Source: SIG454 sp045646365 (GTDB lineage: Bacteria; Bacillota; Clostridia; Monoglobales; Monoglobaceae). From it: a stretch of 64,000 nt of DNA. The first letter of the stretch is position 1; every line of letters begins with the position of its first letter. A program made the translations under genes and the position numbers. Location: assembly GCA_045646365.1 (NCBI GenBank), contig JAZRKP010000044.1, forward strand, positions 1 to 64,000, given 5' to 3'. The notes beneath the pieces were generated by a model, which saw only the letters and a program-made list of their open reading frames with translations, made no database searches and was not told the origin of the DNA. Shown here in pieces: positions 34,831-41,681 of this stretch.

Positions 34831-34998
34831 CATTCTGTACAATTTACAGATTCATAACCCAGGAAATTTTCTGATAGAATCTTATTTTTAATCCACTCCG
34901 CTTGCAATGTCAAATCAACTCTAGAAACTTTGAAGTATAATTTGTATTCATTAAAGCAGATCGAAAATCCATTTCTCCAAACAAAGTTAATACACAAA

Positions 34999-35844
34999 TC
35001 ATTTTATTTTCACCTCTTTCAAATAACTTTTCACATTCTTTCCATATTCATCAAGTTGCCCCAGTAGTTTTAGAGAATATTCCAATGCTTGCTCCGTATC
35101 CCGTCTGTCCTTTTTTATGAATGCATGTAACAAAATTACATTATCATCAACAACACAGAATATTATTCTGCTCATTACACTCGTAACTTTTAATCTTAGT
35201 TCATATAGTCTCTTGTATTTCTCTATAGAAAAATGCTTTACATATGGTTCCTTGAACTGGTTTTTTTCATCAGCTATATATCGAAGAATAAACTCAAACT
35301 TATTCCGTATCTTTACATTAGACGTCTCCACAAATGTATCAACTTGTCCTCTTGCATCATCTTCCTTAATCTTATTTGCAAGATCCATACTGTTTCCTAC
35401 ATAAATAATTCTTGGGAATTCATAATAGTGTTTTCCCTGCAGTTCAAAATAAAATGCCAATTTTGCTTTGGAGTAAAATGATTCCTCCGTTTTATTCTCC
35501 ATTTCCAGAACCTCGTCACCAAAATTATATATAATATAAACTTCAGGATAAGAGAAGATAACCCCCATTGCTCTTGATGTTCTTGCGTTTTTAAATAATT
35601 CTGCTGCTTTTAATTCATCTGCCGTATAAAACTCTGCTGTGTTTTTCTCTGCACAATAGTCTGTTAAGTCTGTGCCGTTTCTTCTTTCAAATCCAAGAGT
35701 TTTTTCCATCAGGCTTTTTTCATCCGCAAAAATTTTTATGTCTGCAAGGTCTAAGAGAATTAATATTTCAGCGAGTCTGTGGATTCTTATCCGTCTGTGT
35801 TCATCACTTCTCACCTTATTGGTTCTGCTCGCTCCATCAAACAT
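34999..35844 (-). CDS. Island protein: ICE-type N-terminal domain joined to a RelE/Gp49-like C-terminus
   Basis: A 281-residue protein of no firm family. The C-terminal part (about residues 175-275: FEFILRYIADE, then VMSRIIFCVVDDNVILLHAFIKK) has the pattern of phage Gp49/HigB-like toxins. The N-terminal part (RTNKVRSDEHRRIRIHRLAEILI; SRAMGVIFSYPEVYIIYNFG) resembles a conserved protein of clostridial conjugative elements, by my recollection only. ATG 35844 has no good ribosome site. The frame remains open upstream to about 35981 without a start codon and continues plausibly (LTVSCKRYLKEYHSDRF), suggesting a 5'-truncated gene. No HTH antitoxin lies next to it. Confidence 0.6.
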   Translation of the reverse strand: MFDGASRTNKVRSDEHRRIRIHRLAEILILLDLADIKIFADEKSLMEKTLGFERRNGTDLTDYCAEKNTAEFYTADELKAAELFKNARTSRAMGVIFSYPEVYIIYNFGDEVLEMENKTEESFYSKAKLAFYFELQGKHYYEFPRIIYVGNSMDLANKIKEDDARGQVDTFVETSNVKIRNKFEFILRYIADEKNQFKEPYVKHFSIEKYKRLYELRLKVTSVMSRIIFCVVDDNVILLHAFIKKDRRDTEQALEYSLKLLGQLDEYGKNVKSYLKEVKIK

Positions 35845-36272
35845 GTTTTCAAATCTGTCTGAATGGTATTCTTTTAAATATCTTTTACACGATACTGTTA
35901 ATCTTAAATATTTTTTATTATTGAATTTATATACTTTAGTCTGCCAAAAAACATGCTTGTTTTTAATTTTTATAAGAACCTAAAGTCCTCATCGCTTAAA
36001 AGCGAATATTTACGATAAATCCCTACCACCTTTCGAAATTCGAGTTGTCATTTGCCATTTTTACAGCAAACAAAAGTGAACCGCAACTCCGCAAACCCGC
36101 ATAAATACTGAGGTTTCGTCTTTGGTCCCTAATGTCCAGTGTTCAGGCAAAAAATCAACACTCATAATATTCTAATACAATTGCTTAATTCCAAGTTTTG
36201 CTATAATTTATTATAGCACATCCGTGTATATTTTTTCAATTCTCTTCCACCTTAGCATAGAATCGGTAATAC
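35845..36272. other. Gene-poor stretch of the island
   Basis: 35845-35981 is the possible 5' extension of the preceding ORF. The rest has only very short frames without ribosome sites (e.g. 34 codons at 36061-36165, minus) and a perfect palindrome GCTATAAT-TT-ATTATAGC at 36200-36217. It looks like decayed mobile-element sequence. Confidence 0.5.
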
Positions 36273-36803
36273 TTACACAAAGTTATTCATTATCCCACGA
36301 CAATCCTTAGATGCAAATCCCCATAATATTGTTCTCAATTTATTTATTGCGGCCTTTCTGTATTTGTAATAAGTTTTTTGTGACATATAAATACCCGTTT
36401 CTTTGTATATAGCCTCAAGAATCTCGTCTACTGAATGTAATATTTCCTTTGATAGATATGTATAAAACAGCACCCAATAATATTCTTTTCCTAATTTCGG
36501 ATTTTCTTTTAACACCTTTACTGCCATCTCAATTATTTTCAGCATATTTTTATTTCTTTCAACAGTGCGCATTTGCTCCTGAAGTTGTGTTCCTGATAAA
36601 TCAGCTCCCGCAACATACGACATTTCCAAAAATTCCTCCAGCTTGCAATCCATCTCAAGTTCAAAACCTATTTGGGCTTGAATTGCAGAAACCTCAATGC
36701 TCCAAATAACATCACGATATTTTTTCAAAAGAACCTCCGTGTTATGATACAAGTATTCTTCTTTGGCCATATGCTCGCTTTTCGCTTGACTATTCTCTCT
36801 CAT
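36273..36803 (-). CDS. ArpU/sigma-like putative transcription regulator of the island
   Basis: A 176-residue cytosolic, mostly helical protein. The C-terminal SQKTYYKYRKAAINKLRTILWG resembles the helix-turn-helix of ArpU/RinA-type phage late regulators and sigma-70 region 4. The N-terminal half has no recognised domain. It follows repA by 15 bp and is probably cotranscribed. Function is not established; a regulator of the element is the best guess. Confidence 0.6.
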   Translation of the reverse strand: MRENSQAKSEHMAKEEYLYHNTEVLLKKYRDVIWSIEVSAIQAQIGFELEMDCKLEEFLEMSYVAGADLSGTQLQEQMRTVERNKNMLKIIEMAVKVLKENPKLGKEYYWVLFYTYLSKEILHSVDEILEAIYKETGIYMSQKTYYKYRKAAINKLRTILWGFASKDCRGIMNNFV

Positions 36804-36818
36804 AATTTTCTACTCCCT

Positions 36819-37877
36819 TCAAACATCTGTGCTAAAATCATGATTTACTTCCGCAGTATAATAATGTTCTATTGTTGCCAACGAATTATACAGTGCTGTA
36901 AGTAAATAACTTTTGATATTGTAAATTTTCGTTTTATTTTTCTTAAGACAATCTAATACATACGCTATATGACAATAGTCCAACTTCAACAACCTGCTCT
37001 TAACAATTTCTTTTGGAAATTCGGAACCGGCTACAACCAAATAGTCTTTCTTGCAACATATAGCATCAATCATTGTCTCTAAAATACCTTCTGCATCGCC
37101 TGACCCATAATTTCTCGCAATCACATCGTACTCAATATTATCTGCAACTAATTTTCTGTAACTATCTCGTTCTCTTATCTCATCCATCACATCATTCCCC
37201 CCATATTCAATATCTTTTTGATTAGATAAGATAAGATTGGTATTACTAAAATCAGTATAATTATTATTAGTATTATTTAATTCAGTATTAATAGTGTTCG
37301 ATTTTCGAACTTCTAGACATTTGATTTTCGAAACTACAGAGGTTCGATTTTCGAACTTCTTGAATTTTGATTTTCGAAATTCTGGACTTTCGATTTCCGG
37401 CACTGTTTTTGAAGAATCATCTACACTTGAATTTTCTATCGGTTCTACATCATATTGTTCATCCTGCATTCCCGTAACATCTCCCTCATTTTCAAATGAC
37501 ATATAGCCAACAAAATTCATAACATAAATCATATCCGGCTTTCCAAGGCCCTGCTTTATTTTCGTAATTAAACCACATCCATTTTCACAATCCAATTCTG
37601 CAAAAATTTTGGTGCATTTTTCTTTTGCAACATTAAGACTCTCCATAACTTCTTTTGCAGTATAATAAATATATACCCTGTTTTCTTCGTCAAGCCATCC
37701 GTTTTTTACAGACAATGACATTCTATCTAACAATAACCCATAAAGGATTTTCGCCTCAGAAGATAACTTTTTAAATCTAGCTTCCGTAAAAAGCATCTTT
37801 GGTATTCTGTAAAAACTAAATTGTTCTGCTTCTTTCTCGTAATAAAAATTATATTTATCGTTTTTTATTTCTCGCAA
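36819..37877 (-). CDS. repA: Replication initiator protein A (RepA_N family)
   Basis: A 352-residue plasmid/ICE-type initiator. The N-terminal winged-helix RepA_N domain (about residues 17-125) shows FSFYRIPKMLFTEARFKKLS, then AKILYGLLLDRMSLS and VYIYYTAKEVMESLNV. A low-complexity middle (about 150-235) follows, and the C-terminal region resembles the DUF6017-type tail of these proteins. TTG 37877 is preferred: AAAGGAGGG lies seven bases before it, while the ATG at 37904 precedes that site. The middle of the gene carries five iterons (37300-37400). In RepA_N plasmids the replication origin lies inside rep, so this is very likely the island's origin. Confidence 0.85.
   Translation of the reverse strand: MREIKNDKYNFYYEKEAEQFSFYRIPKMLFTEARFKKLSSEAKILYGLLLDRMSLSVKNGWLDEENRVYIYYTAKEVMESLNVAKEKCTKIFAELDCENGCGLITKIKQGLGKPDMIYVMNFVGYMSFENEGDVTGMQDEQYDVEPIENSSVDDSSKTVPEIESPEFRKSKFKKFENRTSVVSKIKCLEVRKSNTINTELNNTNNNYTDFSNTNLILSNQKDIEYGGNDVMDEIRERDSYRKLVADNIEYDVIARNYGSGDAEGILETMIDAICCKKDYLVVAGSEFPKEIVKSRLLKLDYCHIAYVLDCLKKNKTKIYNIKSYLLTALYNSLATIEHYYTAEVNHDFSTDV
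37300..37400. repeat. Iterons inside repA: five GATTTTCGAA repeats at exact 23-bp spacing
   Basis: GATTTTCGAA begins at 37300, 37323, 37346 and 37369, and a degenerate GATTTCCGG at 37392. The period is exactly 23 bp, which is not a multiple of three, so it is not explained by a protein repeat. Odd copies begin TTC-GATTTTCGAAC, even copies TTT-GATTTTCGAAA. Interpreted as initiator-binding iterons (oriV). Confidence 0.8.
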
Positions 37878-37902
37878 TTTAATCCCTCCTTTAAATTTTC
37901 TC

Positions 37903-37934
37903 ATAAAAAGGAATCATATTTTTAAATATGATCC
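37903..37934 (-). terminator. Hairpin with T run in the repA leader (possible attenuator)
   Basis: GGATCATATT and AATATGATTCC pair with one bulged T, followed on the minus strand by five T, about 25 nt before the repA ribosome site. A transcriptional attenuator at this position is known for some RepA_N plasmids. Confidence 0.6.
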
Positions 37935-37954
37935 GAAATGGTTTAAAAACTTCT

Positions 37955-37980
37955 GGACAAAATGTCCCAAAGTTTTGTCC
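37955..37980. repeat. Inverted repeat GGACAAAA / TTTTGTCC upstream of repA
   Basis: 8-bp perfect arms (37955-37962, 37973-37980) with a 10-nt loop; GGACA/TGTCC is also nested. A candidate operator or part of the repA leader structure. Nothing codes in 37905-38232. Confidence 0.5.
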
Positions 37981-38002
37981 AATGTTAAAACGAGCATAAA
38001 AC

Positions 38003-38043
38003 AAAAAGAACATCACATAACAAAAAGTTACAGTAATGTTCTT
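38003..38043 (-). terminator. Minus-strand terminator upstream of repA
   Basis: AAGAACAT (38006-38013) pairs with ATGTTCTT (38036-38043), with inner TAAC/GTTA, and a TTTTTGTTTT run follows on the minus strand. It should insulate repA from the truncated chromosomal operon at 38.2 kb. Confidence 0.7.
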
Positions 38044-38090
38044 GGAATTTCAATTTTGCTATTTACTTTTCAATAGTTTTGTGCTAAAAT

Positions 38091-38156
38091 AGGTGCGTCT
38101 TAAAGATAATTTTGTAAGGATATATGCTAATATTTTGCTAAGAGTTTGCTAATAAA
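38091..38156. repeat. Right-end TGCTAA direct repeats at 11-bp spacing (probable integrase arm sites)
   Basis: TGCTAA begins at 38125, 38136 and 38147 (exact 11-bp spacing), with a further GTGCTAAA at 38091. The last copy is within TTTGCTAATAAA (38145-38156), identical to the left-end copy at 32569. Confidence 0.65.
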
Positions 38157-38232
38157 AGCACTCAAAACTCTGTAAAATTGCAAAGTAAAGCATAAAACAA
38201 AATATCATATGGTACGCCCACAAACGCCGTAG

Positions 38233-38610
38233 TTATGCGAATTGTATGGATTTTTTGAACACTGAATAACACTGCGGAAAATACGATACCTTTTGCTCCT
38301 CGGCAAAAACAACATCATTTGTACCGGGAATAAGACTTGGGAAATTACCGTTGCCCGACGAGCCTGCACCCGGAATATTTCTGATAAAGGGATTTTCAGG
38401 GTCAAGAGATACAACCGCCAGAGAAATAATCCGAGCCGGTGGATTTATACAGCGTATCCACAGATATTTGCCATCAGGGGTAAGGCTTTGATTACAGAAA
38501 TAAAAATTCTGCTGAGCAAAAGCCACTCTCTCCTTTAATATGTAACTTTTAACACCCGTTTTAGTGTCAGTGTATTCCTCAAAAAAAGGATGCTTTGAAA
38601 TGTCATACAT
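38233..38610 (-). pseudogene. Oligogalacturonide lyase-like protein, N-terminal fragment
   Basis: Only about 125 residues remain of what should be a beta-propeller protein of roughly 400. The N-terminus (MYDISKHPFFEEYTDTKTGV, QSLTPDGKYLWIRC, ISLAVVSLDPENPFIRNIP) resembles oligogalacturonate lyase/TolB-like proteins; the frame then ends at 38233 at the island junction. ATG 38610 has AAAGGTGAG upstream. It is the last member of the rhamnose/pectin operon and was presumably cut by the island's arrival or a later deletion. The missing part is not in the window. Confidence 0.65.
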
Positions 38611-38638
38611 ATGTTTTCTCACCTTTCTCGTTTTTCAA

Positions 38639-38949
38639 TCAGTCTAAATGAAATACTTTTTTAAGCGGAATGCTTACGGGGCTGTTATCTTCATTCATTT
38701 CCATAATATCAGCCATATACGCCCACCATTTTTTGCAGATTTCAGTATCTGCGGATTTATCCCAAAGTTCTTCATTTTCAAGTTCTATATATCCAAACAA
38801 AGTGTCAGTTTCTGCATCGAAAAAATGGAATAGTTTTTACCACCGTATTCGTGAATCATTTCTTTCATTTCCGGCCATAAAGCATTATGCCTTTTTTCGT
38901 ATTCATCAACCATACCGTGATATAACTTCATCTTAAAAGCTTTTATCAT
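38639..38949 (-). pseudogene. rhaM: L-rhamnose mutarotase with a one-base frameshift
   Basis: Interconverts the anomers of L-rhamnose. Translated in two frames it gives about 103 residues matching RhaM end to end: MIKAFKMKLYHGMVDEYEKR, RHNALWPEM, then after the shift DAETDTLFGYIELENEELW and CKKWWAYMADIMEMN, ending SIPLKKVFHLD. The frames join at a run of six T (about 38820-38826, minus strand), where seven are needed to keep the frame. ATG 38949 has GAAAGGAG. Either a pseudogene, a programmed slip or a sequencing error in the homopolymer. Confidence 0.85.
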
Positions 38950-38983
38950 TTTTGATATGCTCCTTTCAAATTAGTATACTTAA

Positions 38984-39622
38984 TTATTGTATGGTTTTTT
39001 CATCCTTTTCTGTTATGTCAGAATATTCAACCAAAAGGGAATTTTTAAATTTGCTGAACTTTTTAATTTTGTCTGCAACAGCCCTGCCCAGTAAGTCAAC
39101 ACCTGCTTCATTGGGATGAACCATATCCTCTCTAAGGTATTTGTCATGATTGGGATACATAAGTGAATGTAAATCATTGATTTCTATATCCTCGTTTTCA
39201 AACGCCTTAAGCACCGCCTCGTTATATTCAATAATATCCTCGTTGCGATTTGCAGGCGGCATTGGTCCTTTGAGGAATCTTTTTTCGTCACTAACAGGTG
39301 TGGTTGTTGCAAATATTATCTTTGCACCTGTTTTCTTTAATTCCCGTAAGATTTTAATCATATTTTTCACATATTCCGCTTTGGAAATAAAGCATCCGTC
39401 TTCAGGATAAAGTATCGCCAAATCCCAAAGACCTATGTTCCAGTGAATTATATCGGGATTTTTAAATTCCGAAAGCCAAAATCTTAGACTATTTAAAGCA
39501 TAATATGAAAACCTGCAGTTTTCCTCAGGTGCCATAACTTCATATCCATCGCCTAAAAGTTCTGTAACCTTTTTTTGATAAAACATTCTTATTGAATCGC
39601 CGAGCAGTAATACTCTTTGCAC
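38984..39622 (-). CDS. SGNH/GDSL hydrolase (probable polysaccharide deacetylating esterase)
   Basis: A 212-residue esterase without signal peptide. The catalytic serine is in LLGDSIRM (residues 8-10 GDS), the block III region is around HWNIGLWDL, and the Asp-His pair is in REDMVHPNEAG (about 168-171). SGNH enzymes in pectin operons often remove acetyl groups from rhamnogalacturonan fragments. That role fits the neighbouring rhaM but is inferred. GTG start with GGAGG. Confidence 0.8.
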   Translation of the reverse strand: MQRVLLLGDSIRMFYQKKVTELLGDGYEVMAPEENCRFSYYALNSLRFWLSEFKNPDIIHWNIGLWDLAILYPEDGCFISKAEYVKNMIKILRELKKTGAKIIFATTTPVSDEKRFLKGPMPPANRNEDIIEYNEAVLKAFENEDIEINDLHSLMYPNHDKYLREDMVHPNEAGVDLLGRAVADKIKKFSKFKNSLLVEYSDITEKDEKTIQ

Positions 39623-39646
39623 ACAAAACGCCTCCTGATTGTAAAA

Positions 39647-40633
39647 TTAATGTTCCACTTTTAAAACTACCTTGCCCACGTTCTGTCCCTTATAGAGAAT
39701 GTCGTGTGCCGCCTCTGCCTCGGTAATGGGCAGAACAGCGTGAATGGTTGGTTTAACCTCGCCCGATTCAACCTTAGGGAACACCTTTTCAACAAGCTCT
39801 GCAAGTATCTGAGCCTTCACCTCAGGGGTTCTGGAACGAAGTGTGCTGCCGATGATACGAACATTTCTTACATATATATTCTTGAGGTCAATTTCCGTTT
39901 TTGTTCCTGCCAATGCCGCAATCATAATCCATCTTGCACCGTGGGTTAAGTAATGTATGCACTTACCCATTATTTCACCGCCGAGGCAGTCAATTGCAAC
40001 ATCTACGCTGTGACCATTTTCAAGTTCTTCCTTTAACACCTCTGCTATATCTTCCTTGGTTGTAACAACCACACGGTCAGCATTTAAATGCTTGATTGAA
40101 TTTGCAATTTCCTCGGTCAGAACTGTTGTGATTACCCTTACACCAAACGCCTTTGCCATTGGAATTATCACACTTGCAAGACCTGATGCACCCGCATTCA
40201 TCAAAAGTGTGTTACCGGGCTTGATGTTGCCCTCGATAAAGAGGTTAAGATATGCAGTTGCAAATGCTTCGGGGATTGCCGCCGCCTCAACCATTGAGCA
40301 GTTCTTTGGAACAGGCATCAGCATATCGTATTTTATATTTGCATACTGTGCGTAACCGCCACCGCCAAGTAATGCACAAACCTTGTCGCCAATTTTGTAG
40401 TTTGACTTTGCCTTTGCACCCTCGCTCATTTCAATTATCTCACCGGCGATTTCAAGACCCATCCATTCAGGGCAGCCGGGGGGCGGTGGGTAGTCGCCTT
40501 CTCTTTGCATTAAATCAGCTCTGTTTAATGCCGCTGCTTCTATCTTAACTATTACATCCTCATCATTCATTACAGGATAAGGAACTTCATCCCATCTTAA
40601 ACTTCTGTCATCATTTACAAGTATTGCTTTCAT
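39647..40633 (-). CDS. Zinc-free medium-chain dehydrogenase, quinone oxidoreductase/PIG3-like
   Basis: A 328-residue NAD(P)H-dependent reductase. It begins MKAILVNDDRSLRW and has the GroES-like fold (AALNRADLMQREGDYPPPPG, typical of the PIG3 quinone reductase group) and an AGASGLASVIIPMAKAFG nucleotide-binding loop (about residue 140). Zinc ligands are absent. Substrate in this sugar operon is unknown. GGAGG precedes ATG 40633; 21 bp from the Gfo/Idh/MocA gene. Confidence 0.85.
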   Translation of the reverse strand: MKAILVNDDRSLRWDEVPYPVMNDEDVIVKIEAAALNRADLMQREGDYPPPPGCPEWMGLEIAGEIIEMSEGAKAKSNYKIGDKVCALLGGGGYAQYANIKYDMLMPVPKNCSMVEAAAIPEAFATAYLNLFIEGNIKPGNTLLMNAGASGLASVIIPMAKAFGVRVITTVLTEEIANSIKHLNADRVVVTTKEDIAEVLKEELENGHSVDVAIDCLGGEIMGKCIHYLTHGARWIMIAALAGTKTEIDLKNIYVRNVRIIGSTLRSRTPEVKAQILAELVEKVFPKVESGEVKPTIHAVLPITEAEAAHDILYKGQNVGKVVLKVEH

Positions 40634-40654
40634 AATATTCCTCCTATATAAGTT

Positions 40655-41668
40655 TTAATCAATATTATACCCACAAGCTTTTAAAACAAGCTTATGTAAT
40701 TCAAGCTCATAGTCATATGTATACGGGTTTTCTTTTTCACCTTTTACACATTCTGCAAATTCAGCAAGCATATTATCGTATCTGTCATAATCAAGAATAT
40801 CAACTCTTGTTTTTCTGTTTCCCCAATCTACGGCATCATCATTAAAGCAAACATACATATCACTTGCAAGCATTGTATTTCCGGGGTCTTTTGTGAAGCT
40901 TTCCAACGGATTGATTTCTATAGTACCTTTGGTTCCGCAAATAACAAGCTGTCTGCGATAAAAACCATTTGCCTCAACTGCGGTACTTTTCGCAAAAGAT
41001 ACGCCGTTTTGGTAATTAAGGATTGCCATTCCAAAAGTTTCAGCACCGTCAACCTTGCCAACTTCTTTATTTAGAGGAACAATACTTTCAGGCACACCTT
41101 GAAACTGCACAATCAGGTCAATAAGGTGACAACCAAGAAAGAACATCATTCCGCCCTTGAACTGACCAAGCCACTTTTGTTTTTCCAATGTATGAAGACA
41201 ATTCATCTGAGCCTCTACCGAATATATTTCACCAAGTCTGCCGCTTTTTACAATTTCCAAAGCTTTTTTTACTGCCGGATTATATCTGTACATATAACCC
41301 ATCTGAACAACCGAATCGTTCTCTTTCGCTAAATCAAGCAGTTGTTTGAATTCGTCAATATCCTCACCTGCAGGCTTGTCAATATGGACATGGATTCCGC
41401 GTTTAACACACATCATCGCATCAGGAACAAGCCGTTTTTCAAAGCCTTCTATAACCGCCGCATCAATGCTTGCATCCAATAATTCTTCAGTTGTCATTGC
41501 AGGCAAACCCCGAAATGCATTAGAATCCTTAATTTCAAGATACCGTTCCTCTGATTCAGGGACATACCCAACAACTTCAAATATGTCAGTCATTTTTCTC
41601 AGAGAAAGCATAGTCATTGAGCTGTGGTCATGAAGTGTCCCTATTTGACCTATTCTGATTTTTTTCAT
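40655..41668 (-). CDS. Gfo/Idh/MocA family oxidoreductase
   Basis: A 337-residue NAD(P)-dependent sugar dehydrogenase-like protein. The N-terminal Rossmann fold (IRIGQIGTLHDH) is atypical in lacking a clean GxGxxG. HIDKPAGEDIDEF (about residue 92) contains the family EKP-like lysine, followed by YMYRYNPAVKKAL and GCHLIDLIVQF with a catalytic-type histidine (about 179). ATG 41668 behind AAGGTG is preferred to GTG 41677. Probably acts on a sugar or uronate released by the GH2 enzyme 13 bp upstream. Confidence 0.85.
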   Translation of the reverse strand: MKKIRIGQIGTLHDHSSMTMLSLRKMTDIFEVVGYVPESEERYLEIKDSNAFRGLPAMTTEELLDASIDAAVIEGFEKRLVPDAMMCVKRGIHVHIDKPAGEDIDEFKQLLDLAKENDSVVQMGYMYRYNPAVKKALEIVKSGRLGEIYSVEAQMNCLHTLEKQKWLGQFKGGMMFFLGCHLIDLIVQFQGVPESIVPLNKEVGKVDGAETFGMAILNYQNGVSFAKSTAVEANGFYRRQLVICGTKGTIEINPLESFTKDPGNTMLASDMYVCFNDDAVDWGNRKTRVDILDYDRYDNMLAEFAECVKGEKENPYTYDYELELHKLVLKACGYNID

Positions 41669-41681
41669 CTTTGTCACCTTA

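Noticed and set aside
36061..36165. 34-codon minus-strand frame in the island gap
   Set aside because: No ribosome site, no recognised motif and decayed surroundings.
37300..37400. CRISPR array
   Set aside because: Repeats are only 10 bp with 13-bp intervals, lie inside an intact coding frame and no cas genes are present; iterons fit better.
32444..38240. Search for a direct copy of the tRNA-Arg 3' end at the right edge of the island (attR)
   Set aside because: No stretch near 38150-38250 repeats the T arm or acceptor end. The attachment core is either short, mutated or not the tRNA, so no att site is called.
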